Below the pieces are notes generated by a model that was not told the origin of the DNA, did not search any database, and saw only the letters and a program-made list of their open reading frames with translations. Shown piece by piece: positions 1 to 11,776 of a stretch of 64,000 nucleotides of DNA (its first letter is position 1; the number at the start of each line of letters is the position of its first letter). The position numbers and the translations under genes are program-made. The stretch lies in assembly GCF_024323335.1 (NCBI RefSeq), contig NC_066584.1, positions 233,880,994 to 233,944,993 on the forward strand, written 5' to 3'. The stretch is from Lathyrus oleraceus (Eukaryota; Streptophyta; Magnoliopsida; Fabales; Fabaceae).

Positions 1-956
1 CCAGAGGAGGTTTTCAGTACTTCATCACATTCACTGATGATTTCTGTAGATATGGTTATGTGTATTTAATGAAACACAAATCAGAGTCCTTTGAAAAGTT
101 CAAGGAATTCAAGAATGAAGTACAAAACCAACTAGGTAAGAATATTAAAACTCTTCGATCAGATCGAGGTGGTGAGTATTTAAGCCTAGAGTTTGATGAC
201 CATCTGAAAGAGTGTGGGATCCTATCCCAACTTACTCCTCCTGGAACACCCCAATGGGATGGTGTATCTGAGAGAAGAAATCGAACCCTGTTAGACATGG
301 TCCGATCCATGATGAGTCACGCCGATCTTCCAAACTCCTTTTGGGGACATGCGTTGTTGACAGCAGCTTACACACTTAACCGTGTTCCATCCAAAAAGGT
401 TGAGAAGACACCATATGAGATATGGAGTGGTGAGAAACCACATATGTCTTACATGAAGATTTGGGGTTGCGAAGTTTATATGAAACGACAAATTTCAACT
501 AAGCTTGAGCCCAAATCTGACAGATGCTTATTTGTGGGGTATCCTAAAGAAACAAGAGGGTATTACTTCTACAATCCTTCAGAGGGCAAAGTGTTTGTCG
601 CTCGAACTGGAGTTTTCCTAGAAAAGGATTTTATTTCCAAAGGAACCAGTGGGAGGAAAGTAGAGCTTGAAGAAATTCAAGAATCACAAAGCATCGATAC
701 ACCTATGGAGGAATTAGAGCAGGAAACACAAGTGGTTGTGGAAGAGCAAGATGCTCAAGTAAAACAAGACTAGCGTAGGTCAAGCAGGATACGTCACCTA
801 CCTGAGAGATATGGATATCTCATAACAGATCAAGGTGATGTATTACTCATTGATCAAGATGAGCCTGTGACCTACCAATAGGCCATAACTGGTCCCGAGT
901 CTGAGAAGTGGCTAGAAGCCATGAAATCTGAAATGGATTCCATGTACACAAACCAA
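1..956 (+). pseudogene. Truncated Ty1/copia pol fragment (integrase core and start of RT)
   Basis: The frame is open from base 3 and encodes a copia-type integrase catalytic core. The three acidic residues are recognisable: the first in FTDDF near base 40, the second in RSDRGGEY near base 160, and the glutamate in GVSERRN near base 265. The frame stops at 771-773 but continues past it with typical copia linker sequence (SSRIRHLPERYG) and the beginning of the reverse transcriptase region (EAMKSEMDSMYTNQ) up to about 956, where homology ends abruptly. Another in-frame TAG lies near 880. The left part runs off the window. It is a dead fragment; the copia lineage is not assigned. It is not the same copy as the copia element at 4147-60180, whose integrase differs. 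Confidence 0.85.
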
Positions 957-2327
957 CTAACAACTAACAGTTAATTTCAAGCCATTTAATTTTATACACT
1001 TTAATTTTTAAGTCTTTATTCATTTGCCATTATTCATACAATTCAACTTGTTTACTTTAATGCCATTTCACTTTGCTCACTTGAGCCATATCTTGTGAAT
1101 ATATTGTGTTTGTATATACTTGTTTGTGTTTGTGGTCATTTGACCTTAATGTACATAATAAGAACAAAAAACCCTAAAAGACATTTGTGTGGACTGTTGG
1201 ATTTGATCTGAGACATTGGACTTAGAATTATGCAACACTCCTTATGCAAAAGGACTTGGCCAATGCCAACTTTCATGAAACCAAGTGCTTGTGAAGTAAA
1301 CTTTCATCTGATGCAAGTATTGTGACCCCATTTGAGTTCATCTGCAACATGATCCTATTGAAGTTGTTATTTTGAACTTGAGTCTAATGCTTATCTTTGA
1401 AGTCATCTGATACATAGAAGTTTATGAAGAAGATTATGGAGTTGCTAAGCTTGGATGTGACTACCTTTATTTGATGCCTTGCTCTTCACCTTGCTATTTG
1501 TGTATTGATATTGCTTGATTCTAAAGTCAAAGGGAAATTTGGGTTTCTATATGACATTCTTGTCTATTGGATTGCAGCCCATTGGTCAGATCTTTTCAAC
1601 TCTCAACTTTTAAATTTTTGCTTAGGATTAGTCTCTTCATCTCATCCCCATTTCTTTGATTTCAAATCTCTCCCTCTTTTTAAAATCTTCTTTGCCTGTT
1701 ATTTCTAAACTTAGACTTATTGCAAATTAGAAACTTTGGCCTTATGTCATTGCATTTTCAAACTCATTTTGTTAATCAAACTTGTAAATGAACTTAACTA
1801 TACTTGACTTAAAATTTCAAAATACAAAAAAAGAACTAACACTCATTCGAACTTTTTTTAGGCCTTTTGTGCCTCTTTCAAACTTAAATTTTGTTAAGAT
1901 CAACTCACTCACTTTGAAATTGGTACCACGAACTACGAGGTTTTGATCCCTCATTTTTATGTTGGTACGTAGGCACAAGTCCGAAGGTCTTGTCAAACAC
2001 AAAAATATAATTAATGAATTCTTTTCTCATCCCCACACTTTATTTTTTTCCAAACATCATTTTATACAAAAACACATATTCACACAAGAAAGGGCTCCCT
2101 AGGAGTACCTAGGACACTTTAGGTGCTAACACCTTCCTTATGTGTAGTCAACCCCCTTACCAGTAATCTCTGGAATTTTATTAGTTTTGATTTGAAAACT
2201 TCTTATCTTTGGGTTTTGTTCGTACTTTTACCTTTTTCCCTTGGAAACAATAAAAGTGCGGTGGCGACTCTGGTTTTATTGACGTTAAGCTTACCCATAG
2301 CTTGATGGTCATGAATTTACCGCTATA
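957..2327 (+). repeat. 3' part of an Ogre-type LTR, plus orientation
   Basis: The right end has the conserved 3' end of Ogre LTRs: a GGTGCTAACACCTTCC block near 2131, AAAGTGCGGTGGCGACTCTGG near 2255, and a terminal segment ending TACCGCTATA at 2327 (expected CA, here TA). A conserved LTR module with CGAACTACG near 1929 and ACGTAGGCA at 1967-1975 is also present. The left boundary against the copia fragment is abrupt and no LTR start is visible, so this is a truncated or solo LTR whose 5' part is missing. The right neighbour is minus-strand Ogre-A coding sequence, so this LTR belongs to another insertion. Bases 957-1900 are AT-rich LTR sequence with no gene that I can see. Confidence 0.75.
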
Positions 2328-4146
2328 GGAGGCCATTGGAAATTCAACATTTTTCAATTCATCCCTTATAGGGCAAACCATTTCGACGTTCACAATTTCA
2401 AATGACTGAAATGGGATTTCCTTCATTTCCCCCTCTTTTTCGATGTATCAGAAAGACACGAGATAACTCATCATAATATCCTCTTTAGGGGTGGCAAAAC
2501 GGGCCCGGCCCGCGGGCCATGCCCGTTTTACCCGTCATTTTTGGCGGGCCGGGCCAAGGATTTAGGCCCTCACCCTCAAATGTGTCCGCCCCGCCCCGCC
2601 CCGTTTTTTTCGCGGGCTTTTGCGGGCACGTGTATTTACATAAATTTTTGTATTTTTAGGCTTAAAGAGTGTAATGCCCGCGGGCTTTCCCCGCCCCACC
2701 CTCCCTTTTTTGCGGGGCGGGTCTAAGTTTTAGGCCCACATCCTCAACTATGACCGCCCCGCCCCGCCCCGTTTTTTTGCGGGCTTTTGTGGGGCGGGCC
2801 TAAACGGGGCGGGCATGCCCGTTTGCCACCCCTAATCCTCTTCACCTTCCACGACCACCAGTTTGTTGCTAACCAAAATTATCAACCTTTGATGGAGTAT
2901 TGAAGTAACGGCTCAGACCAAATGAATCCATGGTTTTCCAAGTAAACAATTATAAGCTGGATTGATGTCCATTACAAAGAAATCATGGGGACCAATCTTT
3001 ATAGGAAGACCTACTTCACCATTCACGGCCATCCTTGATCCATCAAATGCCCTTACTATCAGCTCACTCGGCTTCATCACGAGTCCTTCAATGGTCAACT
3101 TAGCAAAATAACTCTTGGGCATCACATTGAGAGAGGAACAAGTTTCCACAAAAACTCTTGATAGCACCATGTCCATGCACTCAATAGACATGTGAAGAAC
3201 TTTGTCGTGATTTCTTCCCTCGGAAGGTAGCTCCTCATCACTGAAACCCAAGCTTAAACTAGTAGCTATGTTGTTAACTACTCCCTCGAATTGGCACACT
3301 GGGTTCTCTATTGGTACATGGGTCATATTCAAAAACTTCACCAAGGTATCCCTATGCGCTTCTGAGCACATCAACAAAGACAACATAGAGATTTTTGATG
3401 GAGTTTGGTTGAGTTGTTTAACCACTCGATAATCGCTTCTTTTTATGATGCGTAAAAACTTGTCTACCTCATTGGTTGGTAGAGAGCTTTGCCTCTACTA
3501 AGCATTATCAATCTTCTTGTCGTTGTCTAGGGTCGAAGGACCGCTAGTACCAATCAGAGGAGGTGCAGGTGCAAAGATATACCACTTCTAGTGACCCCGC
3601 CAGTCTCGGCTATGCTGATTATCGGGTTATTGAAATTCATAAGCTCTTCTTGAATTTTCTGGCCATGAATGTAGACTGAGGAGTCATACACCCATGGGAA
3701 TTCCTTTGTGTCATCGTAGGGTAACATTTTTGGGACCTTTATTACCATTGGAATAATAAGATTTACTGAGAGAGTTAACTGGGAGAGACTGTATGGAATT
3801 TGTAGAGGTAGAAATTCATTGTATAGTATTTCGAAAGTGGATACATCTTTGATTATAGAGGGGAGAGCTATTAATAATATTCCTTGATCCATCAGGCTCT
3901 GCATGGAGGCCTTCAAGACTTCACACTATTATGGGTCCTTTAAACAATGTTCACAAGTTTTTGAACAAACTGGGAATGCGTCACTTCTTATTATCATGTT
4001 CTTGATTTCAATAAGCAGAGTTTTCAATTCATTGACAAAGGTTATTAGTTTTCTTCCATCGTCCAATTCTACCATATTCAAATTTGCCTTATTGTGCGGA
4101 GGCATGGGATTGTTGTTTACATTTGGGCCGTTGGGCGTGAACATAA
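2328..4146 (-). pseudogene. Ogre-A: end of gag and protease region, left fragment of the outermost element
   Basis: Read on the minus strand this is colinear with the Ogre-B gag-pro polyprotein. It runs from a region like PNVNNNPMPPH (near 4100), through a segment with GGVTRSG (near 3590), to the protease with VETCSSLNVMP (near 3140), FDGSRMAVNGEVGLPIKIG (near 3000) and LLGKPWIH (near 2920). It then continues to PFQSFEIVNVE near 2400. The expected catalytic DTGSS reads ETCSS, so the protease is inactive. Several stops and frame breaks are present, for example after PWIHLV at 2913. A hAT-like element interrupts it at 2486-2834, and removing it restores homology in frame. The 5' part of the same element resumes at 60181 beyond the nested copia element. 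Confidence 0.85.
2486..2834. mobile_element. Non-autonomous hAT-type element (349 bp)
   Basis: Terminal inverted repeats are visible: the left end begins TAGGGGTGGCAAAACGGGC and the right end is GCCCGTTTGCCACCCCTA. An exact 8-bp duplication, ATCCTCTT, flanks it at 2478-2485 and 2835-2842; 8 bp is the hAT-superfamily length. The interior is strikingly GC-rich, with repeated GCGGGC / CCCCGCCCCGCCCCG blocks arranged as long imperfect inverted repeats. It has no coding capacity. It lies in the protease region of Ogre-A, and the Ogre-A frame rejoins (…GEED|IMMSYL…) once the element and one TSD copy are removed. Confidence 0.88.
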
Positions 4147-5283
4147 TGTTAGAACAAGATCTTGGTTATGCAATATATCTCTAAGTTTTGATGATAACAA
4201 AGAATCAAACAATTTGGTACCCCAATAAAATTCTATAACTATGTAGGATTCTAAGGTAAATTGAATGTGATGAAACTATATTTGACTCCTAATACAGTCC
4301 AGAAAAGCTGATCTAGAAATGAAGATGTCATATCTAGCTCTGAACAACAATGCGTTTGAGAAATATACACAGACACTATCAATAAATCTCAACTCTAAAG
4401 ACGCTACTATGAAGACAGTAAATCTAAAGACTCGTATGAGTGAAGACTCTGAAGACGTTACATCTATAGACTCTGAAGACACTATATCGGAAGACCAATT
4501 AAGCCAATACTGAAGACTACTCAAGGAATAACTATCTGAAGAATATAGATCTGCTTAAAGACTCTGAACTCCGCTCACTCTGATTCACGCCCAACAGATC
4601 ATCTGATTCATCAAAGTCAAAAACTTAATCAAGAAGTATTCTAAGTATGATATAAATCTATATATGGACAATATTGACTACATTGCAAGACGGCTATGGA
4701 AAGGACCAGAAAATTAATATCATTAAGTACCATAACTGGCAAGATATCATCATCAATATTTTCTCCAACGGTATCATCTTCAAGCAGTATATAAAGGCCT
4801 CACTATCATCATACAAATAAACGAAGCTATCACACAAGATTTCTACAATACACCTTGAACCATATAGTAAATACTTGCTATTGTATAATTCAGTTATCAC
4901 ACACGAGCTGTTGCTCATAGTGTGATCATTAATCATCTATTTTTATTTGTGTTCATCTTCCTTATCTAGAAGCACCAAATACACTCTTGTATTTCTCAAT
5001 AGTTGTTGTAATTCCTCAAGTGACTTGCGAAGTCTGTGGACTTAAGAGGGCTAAGAGATTGTTGAACTCTTAGAGGATTGTTGTAATCTTTCTAGATTAT
5101 CGGATTAAATCCTTATTGAATGCAAAATCACCTTGGCCGGGTGGACTGGAGTAGCTTTGACATTCAAGCGAACTAGGATAAACTTATGTGTTTTTTTTTT
5201 ACCTTTGTGTGTGTGGTGTGGCAAAAGTTTTTATTTCTAATGAAACAATTCAAACCCCCGTTTCTTGTTTTTCTCTACCTTTA
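4147..5283 (+). repeat. 5' LTR of the copia element
   Basis: The LTR begins TGTTAGAACAAGATC and ends CTCTACCTTTA, where the expected terminal CA has decayed to TA compared with the right copy. A strong TATA box lies at 4788-4795 (TATATAAA, followed by GGCC), which would place transcription start near 4820. ORFs inside it are incidental. Confidence 0.88.
4788..4795 (+). promoter_or_regulatory. TATA box of the copia 5' LTR
   Basis: TATATAAA followed by GGCC is a near-consensus plant TATA box. The same sequence is conserved in the 3' LTR at 59683-59690 despite about 11% divergence of the LTRs in the sampled stretch. This supports it as the U3 core promoter. Confidence 0.7.
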
Positions 5284-5285
5284 AT

Positions 5286-5297
5286 TGGTATAAGACC
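5286..5297 (+). other. Primer-binding site of the copia element (tRNA-iMet type)
   Basis: TGGTATAAGACC starts two bases after the LTR. The Ty1/copia initiator-tRNA-Met primer site normally begins TGGTATCAGAGC; here it carries C to A and other changes, which fits a decayed element. Confidence 0.75.
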
Positions 5298-5367
5298 TTC
5301 AAATTTGTTATTAATTTTTGAATCAAACACTTAATAGTGTAGAGAGATCCAACGTGAGAAAAACGTC

Positions 5368-6885
5368 ATGGCTAACACAGACGAAAGAGATAGCTACAAT
5401 GCTAGACCTCCAATGTTTGATGGAGAAATAATTGATTATTGGAAAGAAAGAATTAAAAGCTTCTTCTTAGGCTATGATGCTGATCTATGGGACATTATTA
5501 CAAAAGTTTATGAACCACCCATCTCTTCCCTTAGTATCGTTATACCAAGAAGCCAAATGAGTGATGATCAGAAGCGTGATTTCAAGAATCACCACAAATC
5601 CAGAACTATTTTGTTAAATGCTATATATTACAGTGAGTACGAAAAGATCACCAACAGGGAAATAGCTAAAGAAATATTTGATTCCTTGAAGATGACTCAC
5701 GAAGGCAATAATCAAGTCAAAGAGACTAAGGCTCTGACTTTAATCCAAAAGTATGAAGCCTTCAAAATGGAAGATGATGAAGTTGTTGAGGAAATGTTTT
5801 CTAGTCTCGAGGTTCTGGAAAAAGGATACACCACAGCAGATCATTTCAAGAAGATAATCAGAATCCTCCCAAAGAAGTGGAGACTAGTTGTTACTGCCTT
5901 GAAGTTATCTAAGGATCTGAACAACATAAGCCTTGAAGAACTTATTAGCTCCCTCACGAGTCATGAAATAGAGCTAGAGGAAGATGAACCTTAGAAGAAA
6001 AATAAACCAGTGGCTCTAAAGTCTAGATCAGAAAGAAGGAAGTGAAAAAGGAACAAAGCCTTTCAAGCTGAAGAAGAAGACGACGAGGACTCTGAGAAGG
6101 AAGATTCTAATGATGAAGAGGTATTATCTCTTCTATCCAGAAGAATCAAACAACTTTGGAGAAAAAGAAATAACAACTTCAGAAGATCCAGACAGAAGGG
6201 AGATCGTTCAGAGTCAATCTCCAAAGGAAGACCCTACAAAGAAGTGACCTACTATGAATGCAAAGAACCTGGAGACTCAAGAATGAATGTCCAAAGCTCA
6301 AGAGAGACAACTCCAGGAAGGAAGGTTTCAAGAAAATCTCCTTCAAAGCAAAGAAGAAGGGACTCATGGCAACATGGGATGACTCTGAATCTGAAGCTTC
6401 AGAATCTGATTCTGAAGAGGAGCAAGCAAACGTTGCACTCATGGCCACCACTTCTGAAAGTTCATTTGAAAAGAAATCTGACTCTGAAGAGGTATTCTCT
6501 GATTTTTCTTGTTCTGATCTAGAAGCCTGTTTATCAGAATATCTAAACTCTTATCAGAAGCTTCGACAAAAATTCAATATCCTTAAAAGGGTTCATGAAG
6601 AGACTGTTGAAGAGTGTGATAAGATTGAGAAAGAAGTTTCTGAACTTAAAGAAAACAACTTTATTCTTGAAAAGGAAAATGAATTCTCAACCAAAAAATG
6701 TTTAAAACTTGAAGAAACTCTTTCTAAATCTCCACCCACTTGTGACACAATCATATATAAATATGAAAAGGATTTTCAGATATTTCTGAACAATGGACTT
6801 GAAAGAAGCAAAATGGCTTCTATGATTTATGGTGTTAGTCACAATAAGAAAAGAGGAATGGAGATGAATCTGATGAAGATGATTT
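5368..6885 (+). pseudogene. Copia Gag, broken
   Basis: The start at 5368 (MANTDERDSYNARPPMFDG) is typical for SIRE/Maximus Gag. The nucleocapsid-forming UBN2/copia-type region follows, to about residue 205, with WDII near residue 42 and SLTSHEIE near residue 198. The first frame stops at 5992-5994 (EDEP*). The homologous sequence continues downstream through a basic linker to a zinc-knuckle remnant near 6250-6300. There YYECKEPGD in one frame is followed by KNECPKLK in another, so a frameshift has broken the CCHC motif and its first Cys is now Tyr. An acidic, Ser/Glu-rich coiled-coil tail (ESEASESDSEEE, then SELKENNFILEKENE) follows to the stop near 6885. It would have formed the particle shell; it is now non-functional. 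Confidence 0.85.
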
Positions 6886-9800
6886 AAAACCTTTTGCATA
6901 AAACAAATTAAAATATCCTTTCTATTAGCATTACACACATGCACAAACACATAAATTCAATAATGCTAGAAAACCCAAAGTTGTCAGAAACTTTGGGAGA
7001 ACTAATCATAAAGGAACCAAAATATTATGGGTACCAAAAGATAAAATAGTATATGTTGCATACATCTTATGCAACAAAGTTAAAATACCAATCATGGTAC
7101 CTGAACTTTGGATGCTCGTGACGCATGACGGGAAGAAAGCATATGTTCTAAAGCCTGGAACTTAAAGATGTTGCCTTCGTAGGTTTTGGAGGAAATCAGA
7201 AAGGAAAAATTAGAGGATCTGTAACAGTTGGCAATGGATCTCTTACCTTTATTTCTGATGTCCTTTATGTTGAAGGATTAATGCATAACTTGTTATCCAT
7301 AAGTCAATCAAGTGATGACGGTTATAATATAATCTTTAATCAAAAAACGTGCAAAACTGTTAATTAGAAAAATGACACAATCCTTTTCACTGGTAAGAGG
7401 AAGACCAACATTTACAAAATTAAGCTTTCAGATTTAAAAATTCAAAATGTAAAGCGTTTAATGTATGTAAATGAAGAGCAATGGGTGTGGCATAGACGTT
7501 TGGGTAGCATTAGCTTGAGGAGGATTTCTCAGCTAAATAAACTTGAGTTAGTCAGAGGCCTACCTAAGCTGTAGTTTTCTTCAGATTCTCTTTGTGACAC
7601 ATGTCAGAAAGGAAAATTTTCTTAAACAACTTTCAAAAATAAAAATGTTGTTTCTACCTATAATCCTCTAGAACTTTTACACATTGACCTGTTTGGAACT
7701 GTTAAGACAGCGTCAGTCAATGGTAAGAAGTATGGACTTGTCATTGTTGATGATTATAGTCGTTGGACATGAATAAAATTCCTAATACACAAGAATGAGT
7801 CACATTCTGTGTTCACTAGTTTCTACTCAAAAGTGAAAAATGAATTTGACTCTAAAATCATTAGAGTCAGAAGTGATCACGGTGGTGAATTCGTAAATAA
7901 ACTTTTGGAAGAACTTTTTGACTCTAATGGAATATCCCATGATTTCTCCTATCCTAGAACTCCACAATAAAATGGAGTTGTAGAAAGGAAGAATGGGACC
8001 CTCCAAATGTGGCTAATCACTTATGGGCTGAAGCTGTGAATAAAACGTGTTACATTGAGAATATAATCTCTATTAGACCTATTATGGAGAAGACTCCATA
8101 TGAACTGTGTAAGGGAAGAAAACCCAACATTTCTTATTTTCATCCTTTTGGATGTTCTTGTTTTATTCTAAATACTAAAGATAATACGAACAAGTTTGAC
8201 TCTAAAGCACAAAAGTGTATTATGTTGAGATACTAATAATGCTCTAAAGTCTATAGAGTATACAATACAGAAACATAAATTGTGGAAGAATCAATACATG
8301 TCAGATTTGATGATAAGCTTGACTCTGAAAAGTTAAAGCTAGTTGAGAATTTTGTAGATTTGGAGATAACTCTTGCAGGTTCTGACGAAAAGACCAAAGA
8401 ATCCGAAGAAGCAAAAAAGGAAACGTCAGAAGCACCTAAAGTCTCAATCAATTAGAAAATATCAAGAAATAAACTGAATGTTTCTGAAGAACTGATTCTG
8501 GGAAACAAGGATGAACTTGTCAGAACAAGATCAACATCTAAAGTTTCTGAAGAAACAATTATGGGACTAGTATCTCTAATAGAGCCAACATCATGTGAGG
8601 AAGCTCTTCAAGACAAATAATGGATTTTGGCAATGAAAGAAGAACTTGATCAATTTGCAAAGAACAATGTATGAGATCTTTTACCAAGACCCAAGGGAAC
8701 CCATGTGATTGGAACCAAATGGGCATATAGAAACAAATTCAATGAAAAGGGTGATGTGGTCAGAAACAAAGCACGAATGGTAGCACAAGTTTATATTCAA
8801 CAGGAATGTATTGACTACAATGAAACCTTTGCTCTAGTTGCCAGGTTAGAATCTATTTGTCTACTTGTATCTTTTGCTTTAAATTACTCTATCATATTAT
8901 ATCAGATGGATGTCAAAAGTGCATTTTTGAATGAATATATTTCTGAAGAAGTGTTTGTTCATCAGCCCACTGGTTTTGAAAACTCAAAATATCCAGGACA
9001 TGTTTTTAAACTGAAAAAATATCTTTATGGTCAGAAACAAGCTCCCAGAGCTTGGTATGAAAGACTAAATTCTTTTCTTCTGGAAAATGATTTTATTAGA
9101 GGCAAAGTGGACTCCACTCTCTTATGGAAAACATCAGAAATGACCTTATGATCTGTCAGATATACGTTGATGAAATAAGTTTTGGTTTTACGAACCCCTC
9201 TATTTGTCAAGAACTTTCTGAGCTAATGCAGGCTGAATTTGAAATGAGTCTGATGCAAGAACTAAAGTTCTTTCTGGGGATTCAAATTAATCAAACATCA
9301 GATGCTACTTATTTATATCAAAGGAAAAAACATAAAAGACATTCTGAGAAAAGTTTGAAATGTCATAAAGCAAACCAGTAAAGACTCTCATGCACCCTAC
9401 TTGCATTCTGGAGAAAGAAGAGGTGAGTCAAAAGGTTTGTCAGAAACTATATCGTGGTATGATAGGTTCTCTTCTCTATCTGGCTGCTACACGTCTAGAT
9501 ATATTATTCAGCGTGTGTCTCTGTGCCAGATTTCAGTCAGATCCAAGGGAATCTCACTTAACCGCTATTAAGAGAATCCTAAGGTATCTGAAAGGAACAC
9601 CTAACCCGGGCATGATGTATAAGAAAAAATCAAAGTATAGGCTTTCTGGGTACTGTGATGCAGATTATGCTGGAGACAAATTTGAACACAAAAGCACATC
9701 TGGAAATTGTCAGTTTATGGGAGGAAACCTCATCTCATGGGCTAGCAAAAGACAATCAACCATTGCACTGTCAACTGCAGAAGCAAAATACATTTTAGCT

Positions 9801-10109
9801 TCACTGGGTAGCACTCAGATGCATTGGATGAAGAATCAGCTTGAGGACTTCCAGATATATGATAGTAACATCCTTATCCTTTGTGACAATACTGCTGATA
9901 TATGTTTAAGTACGAACCCAATTTTACATTCTAGAGTGAAGCACATAGAAATAAAACATCATTTTATCAGAGACTATGTTCAGAAAGGGGTAATAACTTA
10001 AAAATTTATAGATAGAGACCATCAATGGGCTGATAACTTCACAAAACCCTTAGATGAAGATATATTTCTTTTCATCCTGAAATATTTAAACATGGAAAAT
10101 TCCCCATAA
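6886..10109 (+). pseudogene. Copia Pol: protease, integrase, RT and RNase H, heavily mutated
   Basis: The order is protease, integrase, RT, RNase H, which is copia-type. Near 7100 the protease catalytic DSGCSRHMTG motif reads NFGCS*RMTG, so the active aspartate is lost and a stop follows. The integrase has an HHCC zinc finger (HRRLG near 7490, CDTCQKGKF near 7600), D in VDDYSRW near 7750, D in RSDHGGE near 7875 and E in GVVERKNG near 7980, with stops between them. The RT begins WAYRNKFNEKG (8724) and carries MDVKSAFLNEY. A frameshift near 9130 separates it from the catalytic segment, where YVDD reads YVDE (9160-9171). RNase H shows SGYCDADYAGD (near 9650) and STAEAKYI, expected STAEAEYI. The pol end is near 10109. 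Confidence 0.88.
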
Positions 10110-10643
10110 TGAATATAAACTTGTGCTTCTCCTCCTTAATGTTAAAATAGACTCTGACTAAATCATCAGGTGTTTATCTGATTCTATTTCTGATACTTAT
10201 ACAAGTAAGATGCTATCTGGGCTCGAATCCCTCTGAGTTAGAAATCTCTTGGCATTCCTGAATTCAGATACAACAACACGTGATATCTTAAACATGTTGC
10301 TTTGGATCTTCTAGACAGTGGTCTAGCTCAGAACTCAAGAGCCAAACTGTTGAGATCCCCTTGAGTAGTGTGCATAATCTTGAGATTAGACAACCATCAT
10401 TAGTTGCATTTAATACTCCCCACGCTTGTCAACTCAGATTTTTGGAATAATTATTATTGTTGTCCCCTATAAATTAAATGCGTTATCATTTTTCATGCTA
10501 TTTAGTTATGTATATATATTCACCATATTTCATACTTCCACACTTTTCACTCACAACCTACACAAACCCTCTTGCGCTTATTTTTCTCTACAACTTTAAC
10601 AACCTTCATCCTCATCAACAATCTTCAACTTTTTCAACTCCAA

Positions 10644-11776
10644 ATGGATTCTCAACAACAACGGGTCTATGAATATTCCCAGCAAATGGATGTTGCTGAA
10701 TAACATGCTGAAGCTCCACAACAGGTTGCTACTTAAACTTCTACAACTTCAATAACTGCATACAAAGAACCATATGTTCTTACCTCCCCCTCGCATAAAC
10801 CTTACAACTCCATTCGAAAAGTTGGAAGTGCTTTGTGAACTACTAGTTGATTTTGACAACCTGAAGAAGAATGGAATAGATCTTACTAAAGAATTTGAGA
10901 AACAAGGCTAGAGAAACTACTTCAAGAGGCTATATGGTCCTATATACACATTCCTTGTGAAGGAATTATGGAGATTTGTAGACTATGACGACCACTACAT
11001 TGTATCTTACGTCTTGAGGGTAAAGATGGTTATCAGAGAGAAGTCCATCGCGAAGCTTCTGGATATGGAAACTGTATGGGGGATAAGGATTTACAACATC
11101 AACCCTAGTGTAAAATATATGTCCCATGAAATCATCCCTACAATTTTCAATCAGAACCCAGAAGGAAAACCTCCAAGAACGAGGAACTTCACCAGAATCT
11201 GAGGGTATGGTTGAAGATTATTCTGGGAACTATCCACCATCGTCCAACATAAAATTAACCTGACTACATAAATACATATCAGAAGCGCATCCGGTAATGC
11301 CTTCACAAAGGATTGAAGCTGAATCTGCCCTCCTTACTCTTCAAATATCTGAGGGACTCAGTCAGAGATACAAGAAATAATATGAAGCCCGAAAAACTAC
11401 ATCTCTTTGGGGAGATTGATTTATGACGTCTTGATAGAAAGTGGGATGGTGGATCACCTCATCTCCATTAACATGATAGAAGATGTAAAGGTGGATGTTG
11501 GCAAGCCTCTGAATGCCAAGAATATGAAGAGCATGGGGGTCATTGACAGAGTCAAAGTCAAACCTACCTTGGACACCTCCTAGGAAGCTCTGAAGGATAA
11601 GAGTAAGATACCAAATGGGTTGTATTTTTTCTCTAAGATAGAACCCTCATAGGTTATAGCCCATTACCTTCAAGATCTGGCGTCTCAAGGTATTGACATA
11701 TTTGAGTTCTCTGTGGTCTGGCTACCAGAATAGCCACCAAATTTCATGAAGAGGAAGAGAGCGCCCTCTAAGAAGA
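10644..11776 (+). pseudogene. Copia env-like ORF, 5' part
   Basis: It starts at ATG 10644 (MDSQQQRVYEYSQQ). It is the extra ORF that SIRE/Maximus elements carry after pol, often called env-like although its function is not established. Several stops and frameshifts break it: one recognisable stretch, KELWRFVDYDDHYIVSYVL, lies at 10957 onward in one frame, and later parts (LRVWLKIILGTIHH) are in another. The last readable segment, MKRKRAPSKK (about 11744-11776), is cut by the Ogre-B insertion. It continues in frame as TKKKKNLNLG at 57376. Bases 10110-10643 are the untranslated spacer between pol and this ORF; I see no gene in them. Confidence 0.7.
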
